Source: DATBGS01 sp036557885
GTDB taxonomy: Bacteria > Chloroflexota > Ktedonobacteria > Ktedonobacterales > DATBGS01
Length of the DNA: 27,490 nucleotides
NCBI GenBank assembly: GCA_036557885.1
Contig: DATBGS010000004.1
Coordinates: 1 to 27,490, forward strand
Reading direction: 5' to 3'
In this document: piece by piece, positions 23,660 to 27,490 of the stretch
How the letters are laid out: every line of letters begins with the position of its first letter
How positions within the stretch are numbered: position 1 is the stretch's first letter
Translations under genes and position numbers: made by a program
The notes under the pieces: model-generated
Seen by the model: only the letters and a program-made list of their open reading frames with translations
Databases searched by the model: none
What the model was told of the DNA's origin: nothing

Positions 23660-24871
23660 TCACGTGCTGCCTGCCGCGACGTGCTGCTCTAAAATCAGCA
23701 GCGCTTCTCGCCGCACCTCCCGTTCTACACGCAGCGCCAGGCGCAGCCGCCAACGCGCGCGGCGCTGGCGGTTCCCGGCCAGACGCGCCAGAGCGCGAGC
23801 GGCGCTGTGGCGCACCGCGCGATCCGGGTCGCGCCAGAGGAACGGGCTGATGCGTTGGTAGGCGCGGCCAGAGCCTAGCGAGCCGAATGCCTCGATAGCT
23901 GCGGCCCGCAAGATCGGTTCGGGCGCCTCCAGCAGGTGTTGTAAGGGCGACATAACCTGGGGGAAATGCAGCTTTCCCAGCGCTCGCGCCACTGCTGCCC
24001 GGACCTCCAGCGGCTCCTCGGCGTTGTCCAGCACATCCAGCAGCAGGCCGGTGGCGACGGGGTTGGCAATCTGCCCCAGGGCTTCAGCGGCACTCTGGCG
24101 CACGATGCTGCTGGTGTCTGCCAGCGCCAGCGCCAGCGGTTTGAGGGCCGCAGGCGTGCCCAGCATGCCCAGCGCCAGGACAACCGCGCTTCGGCAGCGT
24201 TCATCCGGGTCGGCCATCGCATCGGCCAGGGCGCCTGCTGCGCGGGCATCGCCCAGCCAGCCCAGCGCGGTTGCCGCTTGCAGCCGGACGGCAGATTCCG
24301 GGTCTTTGAGCGCTTCCGAAAGTGGGCCGAGCGCGGCTTGCGCGACGGCGCGGGAAGAGGGGCTTTGGGCAGGAGCTGCTGCCTCTGCGGAGCCGGAACC
24401 CGCAGAAGCTGAAGCCAGCCAGTCGTTGGGGAGGTCATCTAGCAGCAGTTCAAGGAAAGCAGCGGCGCTTGCCGCCCGCACCTGGGGCGAGCTATCGCGC
24501 AGGGCTTCGGTGAGCGCCGCAATCACCGGCTCGCTTGTGAAGGAACGCATCGCTTCAGAGGCAGCGTGCCACTCTGCGCTGGAATCTGGCAATTGGGCCA
24601 GCGCGTACAGGCGCGCGGCAGCTTCAGCGTGTATCTGGCCCAACGCGGTGGCAGCAGCGGCACGCAGCGGCGCGGCGGCCTCGCGTTGATCGCGCAGCGC
24701 CTCCAGCAGCGCGGGCACAGCGCTGAGCGCACCCAGCCGCCCCAACGCCAGCGCCGCCAGTCGGGAACGCTCAGTGGCCTCTGCCTCATCGCTTGCTGTT
24801 CGCAGTGCCTCCATCAATGGTTCGATGACCTGGGGACCAGGCGCGCTGATCTGCTGCTTCCAAAATTGCAC
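23660..24871 (-). CDS. HEAT-repeat (PBS lyase-type) protein
   Basis: Predicted 403-residue all-helical solenoid, likely a protein-protein scaffold. Repeats of about 31 residues with the pattern A-A-A-L-G-x-L/I run throughout: LAALALGRLGALSAVPALLEAL, AAATALGQI, VRLQAATALGWLGD, VVLALGMLGTPAALKPL, VRQSAAEALGQIANP, VRAAVARALGKL, LRAAAIEAFGSLGS and VRHSAARALARLAG. An Ala/Ser/Pro break lies in the middle (about 152-175). Such PBS_HEAT repeats also occur in phycobilin lyases, but nothing here suggests pigment work. The start is GTG at 24871 with GAGG six bases upstream. The promoter of the next minus-strand gene stands just beyond its stop. Confidence 0.85.
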   Translation of the reverse strand: MQFWKQQISAPGPQVIEPLMEALRTASDEAEATERSRLAALALGRLGALSAVPALLEALRDQREAAAPLRAAAATALGQIHAEAAARLYALAQLPDSSAEWHAASEAMRSFTSEPVIAALTEALRDSSPQVRAASAAAFLELLLDDLPNDWLASASAGSGSAEAAAPAQSPSSRAVAQAALGPLSEALKDPESAVRLQAATALGWLGDARAAGALADAMADPDERCRSAVVLALGMLGTPAALKPLALALADTSSIVRQSAAEALGQIANPVATGLLLDVLDNAEEPLEVRAAVARALGKLHFPQVMSPLQHLLEAPEPILRAAAIEAFGSLGSGRAYQRISPFLWRDPDRAVRHSAARALARLAGNRQRRARWRLRLALRVEREVRREALLILEQHVAAGST

Positions 24872-24909
24872 GCACTACCTCGCTGCTATACAGTTTCTTG
24901 TGTATCAGC

Positions 24910-24915
24910 ATTATA
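24910..24915 (-). promoter_or_regulatory. -10 box candidate for the HEAT-repeat gene
   Basis: A perfect TATAAT on the minus strand, about 40 bases before the GTG start. No good -35 is visible at 16-18 bases, so it is a candidate only. Confidence 0.4.
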
Positions 24916-24943
24916 GCGCACGGCTGAACAATGGAGAGAACGC

Positions 24944-24973
24944 TTGACCTGTTTCTCTCCAGAGGCATATACT
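24944..24973 (+). promoter_or_regulatory. Promoter of the biotinyl-carrier gene pair
   Basis: TTGACC (24944-24949) and TATACT (24968-24973) are 18 bases apart, five of six matches each. Transcription would start near 24980, about 38 bases before the ATG at 25018. Confidence 0.72.
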
Positions 24974-25017
24974 CCCAACAAGACAGGAAACGACGTGGCT
25001 GAAAGAGAGATTTCTGC

Positions 25018-25617
25018 ATGCGTTATATCGCTTCGCTCGGTGATCGGCATATTACTATTGGGGTGGAGGAGGGGCAGCCGCGCCAGGTTAGCCTGGACGG
25101 GGTGGCGCAGGCCGTAGATTGGCTGCGAATTGGCGCGGCAGACGCCACCAGCCGCACCGGACGCTATAGTTTGCTGCTGGGGCATCGCTCATATGAAGTG
25201 GTGGTGCGCTGGCTGGAGCCAGATGATGAGGGCGGCCAGCGCTACGAGGTGTTGATCGAGGGGCAGCCCTATGAGGTGCGCCTGGAAGATGAGCGCGAGC
25301 GGGCGCTGGCAAGCCTGGCAGGTGGCGGCCACGAAAGCGGCGAAGCGACGATTAAAGCGCCCATGCCAGGGCTGGTACTGAATCTGCCGGTGGCGTTGGG
25401 CGAACTGGTGCAGCGCGGCCAGACGGTGGCGGTGCTGGAGGCGATGAAGATGGAAAACGATCTGACGGCGCCGCGCAGCGGCGTGGTCAAAGACATCAAG
25501 GTTGCCAAAGGCCAGGCGGTGAACCAGGGGCAGGCGCTGCTTGTGATTGGCGAGCCAGGCGATGGAGGCAAAGCGCCGCTGGAAGCCAATGGCAACGGCG
25601 GCATTATCGAAGGCTAG
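25018..25617 (+). CDS. Stand-alone biotin/lipoyl-attachment (biotinyl carrier) protein
   Basis: Predicted 199-residue carrier. The C-terminal 80 residues form a biotinyl domain: APMPGLVLNLPVALGELVQ (114-132), then EAMKMEN with biotin-accepting Lys144, then SGVVKDIKVAKGQAVNQGQALLVI. The carrier would pass CO2 within an acyl-CoA or pyruvate-type carboxylase or a sodium-pump decarboxylase. The first 100 residues are beta-rich (YEVLIEGQPYEVRLEDERE) and resemble the region before the biotinyl domain in acyl-CoA carboxylase alpha chains. No carboxylase or transferase subunit is in the window. The ATG at 25018 follows GAAAGAGAGA. The dehydrogenase gene begins 20 bases after the stop, so the two share a transcript. 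Confidence 0.88.
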   Translation: MRYIASLGDRHITIGVEEGQPRQVSLDGVAQAVDWLRIGAADATSRTGRYSLLLGHRSYEVVVRWLEPDDEGGQRYEVLIEGQPYEVRLEDERERALASLAGGGHESGEATIKAPMPGLVLNLPVALGELVQRGQTVAVLEAMKMENDLTAPRSGVVKDIKVAKGQAVNQGQALLVIGEPGDGGKAPLEANGNGGIIEG

Positions 25618-25637
25618 GCAGGAGGCGAGCGTAGCTT

Positions 25638-26618
25638 ATGGAGGCGCGGATTCTGGTGACGCAGCACATCCCCGGTGCGGGGTTGGCTCTGCTGCGTCAG
25701 GCAGCAGGCGCGGGGCTGGAGATCAACCCCAGCCCCGGCGCGATCTGGTCGCCAGAGGAGTTGCGAGCACGCCTGCCGGGGCACGACTACGTGCTCTGCC
25801 TGCTGACCGACCGCATGGACGCGGCGGCGCTGGAAGCCGGGGCGCGTGGCACGCCTGCCTTGCGGCTGGTGGCAAATATGGCCGTTGGGTATAACAATAT
25901 TGATCTGGAGGCGGCGCGGCGCCTGGGGATTCTGGTCACGAATACGCCGGGCGTGCTCACCGACGCCACCGCCGATTTTACCCTGGCGCTGATTCTGGCC
26001 GTGACGCGGCGCATCCCAGAGGCAGACCGCTTTACTCGCGCCGGGCGTTTTACCGGGTGGCAGCCGCTCTTGCTGCTGGGCATGGAATTGGCGGGCAAAA
26101 CGCTGGGCATTGTTGGCATGGGCCGCATTGGGCAGGCGGTGGCCCGTCGCGCGGTGGGCTTTGGCCTGTCGGTACTCTATACCAGCCACCAGCGATTGCC
26201 GCCCGAAGAAGAACGCCAGCTTCACGCGACCGCTGCCCCGCTGGAGGAGGTGCTGCGCCGTGCCGATATTCTCTCGCTGCATGTTCCCGCCACGCCAGAG
26301 ACGCATCACCTGATTAATGCACAGACGCTGGCGCTGATGAAGCCGGGCGCGTATCTGGTGAACACGGCGCGGGGTAGCGTCGTGGACGAGGCCGCGCTGG
26401 TGGCGGCGCTGGAATCCGGCCACCTGCAAGGCGCGGCGCTGGATGTCTTTGAGCGCGAACCCGCCATTCACCCGGCGCTGCTCCAGATGGAACAGGTGGT
26501 GCTGGCGCCGCACATTGCCAGCGCCACCAGCGAGACGCGCGCCCTCATGGCGACCACCGCCGCGCACAATATCCTGGCGCACCTGCGCGGCCAGACGCCC
26601 CCCAACCTGGTCAGGTAG
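25638..26618 (+). CDS. D-2-hydroxyacid dehydrogenase (glyoxylate/hydroxypyruvate reductase-like)
   Basis: Predicted 326-residue NAD(P)-dependent enzyme that would reduce glyoxylate or hydroxypyruvate to glycolate or D-glycerate. Seen are MAVGYNNID (81-89), TPGVLTDATADFTLALIL (103-120), the Rossmann loop GMGRIG (160-165), LHVPATPETHHLI, VNTARGSVVDE with Arg245, DVFEREP with Glu274 and APHIASAT with His292. Arg, Glu and His form the family's catalytic set. Length and the VGYNNID and TDATADFT motifs fit glyoxylate reductase/D-glycerate dehydrogenase better than phosphoglycerate dehydrogenase, which usually has an extra ACT domain. AGGAGG lies 12 bases before the ATG, rather far. It is the second gene of a pair with the biotinyl carrier. 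Confidence 0.9.
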   Translation: MEARILVTQHIPGAGLALLRQAAGAGLEINPSPGAIWSPEELRARLPGHDYVLCLLTDRMDAAALEAGARGTPALRLVANMAVGYNNIDLEAARRLGILVTNTPGVLTDATADFTLALILAVTRRIPEADRFTRAGRFTGWQPLLLLGMELAGKTLGIVGMGRIGQAVARRAVGFGLSVLYTSHQRLPPEEERQLHATAAPLEEVLRRADILSLHVPATPETHHLINAQTLALMKPGAYLVNTARGSVVDEAALVAALESGHLQGAALDVFEREPAIHPALLQMEQVVLAPHIASATSETRALMATTAAHNILAHLRGQTPPNLVR

Positions 26619-26639
26619 CGCCTCCAGCCGCGCCGGGCC

Positions 26640-26780
26640 ATCGTCGCAAACGACAACGTTCGCCCCTGGCGACGATTCCCCGGCAGGGACGCCGGGGCTA
26701 CCAGCAGCCTGCTGCGTCCGCCCGTAGCCCCGCCGACCCTGGCGGGCCGTCCCCCCTGTACCCCCGGCCTCCGTGCCGGG
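26640..26780. repeat. Cluster of intergenic palindromes (copies C1-C3 and one unrelated hairpin)
   Basis: Four hairpins lie between convergent genes. First, ATCGTCGC (26640-26647) pairs with GCGACGAT (26669-26676). C1 is CCCCGGC-AGGGAC-GCCGGGG (26678-26697), the same repeat as copy B read in the other direction. C2 is CCCGCC-GACCCT-GGCGGG (26729-26746), preceded by GTAG. C3 is CCCGGC-CTCCGT-GCCGGG (26763-26780). All three have 6-base loops like copies A and B. Confidence 0.72.
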
Positions 26781-26787
26781 CCGTCCC

Positions 26788-27414
26788 CTACCCGCGCTGG
26801 CGTGCCAGCACGTCCTGCATGCGCAACCCCTGCCTGCCTCCTCCCGCCTGCCAGAACTCCGCCAGCCGCTCCGCGTGCTTGCGCATCGCGTCCAACTCCT
26901 CTTGCAGCCACGCTCGTGCCACCGCTGCCTTGTGCCGCTTGCGAATCTCTCGATAGACTTGCGTCAGCATATGGGCGGCTATCAACGTCGTCACTTTGCG
27001 CTCATAGGGCGTGATCGTCTCCAGCGTCGTCTCATGGATGCGCTGCATGCGCTCCACTTCCCAGCCCAGGAGCCGCCGCAGGTCGCTATCGTCCTGCCGC
27101 CCCAGCCTGAAGGTCGTGTACGCGGCCCAGGGCGCGTCTATGTCGTAGACCGATGACTTGGAGCCGTAGCGAATCGAGAGCATGATGCCCTGCTCCTCCA
27201 TATACCGGTGGCAGGCTTCAATCGCGGCGCAGACCTGAAGAATGACATAGTAGGGGAACATCTTCACCGGCAGCATGGGCAGGTGCAAGCCCAGGATGCT
27301 GATGGGGCGTGGTCCCTTGCGTTTGCGCGGGAACGGCTCAGCGGGCGGAGGCGGCGCGGCTTTGGCCGCCTGGAGGTACTCCGGCTTCAGATGGGGATGC
27401 TCAAACCACAACAT
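26788..27414 (-). CDS. Unrecognised 208-residue helical protein
   Basis: I do not recognise this protein. It has no signal peptide and no clear transmembrane helix. A Pro-rich, basic stretch (PPPPAEPFPRKRKGPRP, about 21-37) leads to a mixed segment, ILGLHLPMLPVKMFPYYVIL, and the second half is strongly helical and charged (VYREIRKRHKAAVARAWLQEELDAMRKHAERLAEF). Its start is the ATG at 27414, with GAGGAGG ten bases upstream, which supports real expression. It stands alone, with a palindrome cluster after its stop. Basic charge would fit nucleic-acid binding, but that is a guess. Confidence 0.65.
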   Translation of the reverse strand: MLWFEHPHLKPEYLQAAKAAPPPPAEPFPRKRKGPRPISILGLHLPMLPVKMFPYYVILQVCAAIEACHRYMEEQGIMLSIRYGSKSSVYDIDAPWAAYTTFRLGRQDDSDLRRLLGWEVERMQRIHETTLETITPYERKVTTLIAAHMLTQVYREIRKRHKAAVARAWLQEELDAMRKHAERLAEFWQAGGGRQGLRMQDVLARQRG

Positions 27415-27490
27415 ACAGAAAAACCCTCCTCTTCGTTTGTGGGGTGGTCAGGAGGGGTGCCAGGAGTGGTCCGCACAATGCTGCTACCAT

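Noticed and set aside
23547..23753. N-terminal extension of the small TM protein
   Set aside because: It would overlap the 3' end of the HEAT-repeat gene and include the promoter at 23583-23611.
25614..26582. Minus-strand open frame of 322 codons
   Set aside because: Antisense to the 2-hydroxyacid dehydrogenase, whose motifs are complete; the translation is Arg/Gln/His-rich with no domain.

Overview
The window is a GC-rich bacterial chromosome segment with about 21 protein-coding genes, and I saw no rRNA or tRNA. The gene mix suggests a filamentous or spore-forming Chloroflexota of the Ktedonobacteria type: short zinc-ribbon/TM proteins, Thr-Pro-rich signal-anchored proteins, a Ski2-like helicase, MinC/MinD, a GT87 mannosyltransferase, PBS-type HEAT repeats and many long Ala/Pro-rich tails. 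This placement is an inference from gene content and composition; no marker gene fixes it.

Layout. 184-1905: a zinc-ribbon membrane protein (minus) and a small alpha/beta hydrolase (plus), divergently transcribed. 2087-6956: a minus-strand pair, a diacylglycerol-kinase-like lipid kinase overlapping a Ski2/Mtr4-like DExH helicase. The helicase P-loop is split by a 400-residue intein (4490-5689). 7221-12057: plus-strand genes for MinC, MinD, a coiled-coil protein and two secreted/anchored proteins with disordered cytoplasmic tails. 12126-15021: minus-strand trehalose-phosphatase and a 14-TM drug exporter whose promoter carries a clear palindromic operator. 15201-21027: plus-strand genes for a TM protein coupled to a flavin-reductase-like protein, an Mrr-type restriction enzyme of foreign-looking composition, an ACT-domain threonine dehydratase and an anchored alpha/beta hydrolase. 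21101-24871: minus-strand GT87 glycosyltransferase, small TM protein and HEAT-repeat protein. 25018-26618: plus-strand biotinyl-carrier protein and 2-hydroxyacid dehydrogenase. 26788-27414: an unrecognised minus-strand protein.

The most striking element is the intein. It starts with Ala, carries the Trp-Cys-Thr set expected of class 3 inteins (DHLW, VCI, THN), holds two LAGLIDADG motifs plus an extra XRE-like helix-turn-helix, and sits between the Lys and Thr of the Walker A motif, so the helicase should be inactive until splicing. It is visibly AT-richer than the helicase around it, as expected of a homing element. Other notable signals are a family of intergenic palindromes (12069, 16757, and a cluster at 26640-26780), a perfect 14-bp inverted repeat inside the 5' end of the trehalose-phosphatase gene, and several long hairpins in the 421-bp gap before the GT87 gene.

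Many promoters with recognisable -35/-10 boxes were found by eye, mostly at divergent junctions. All are sequence calls only.
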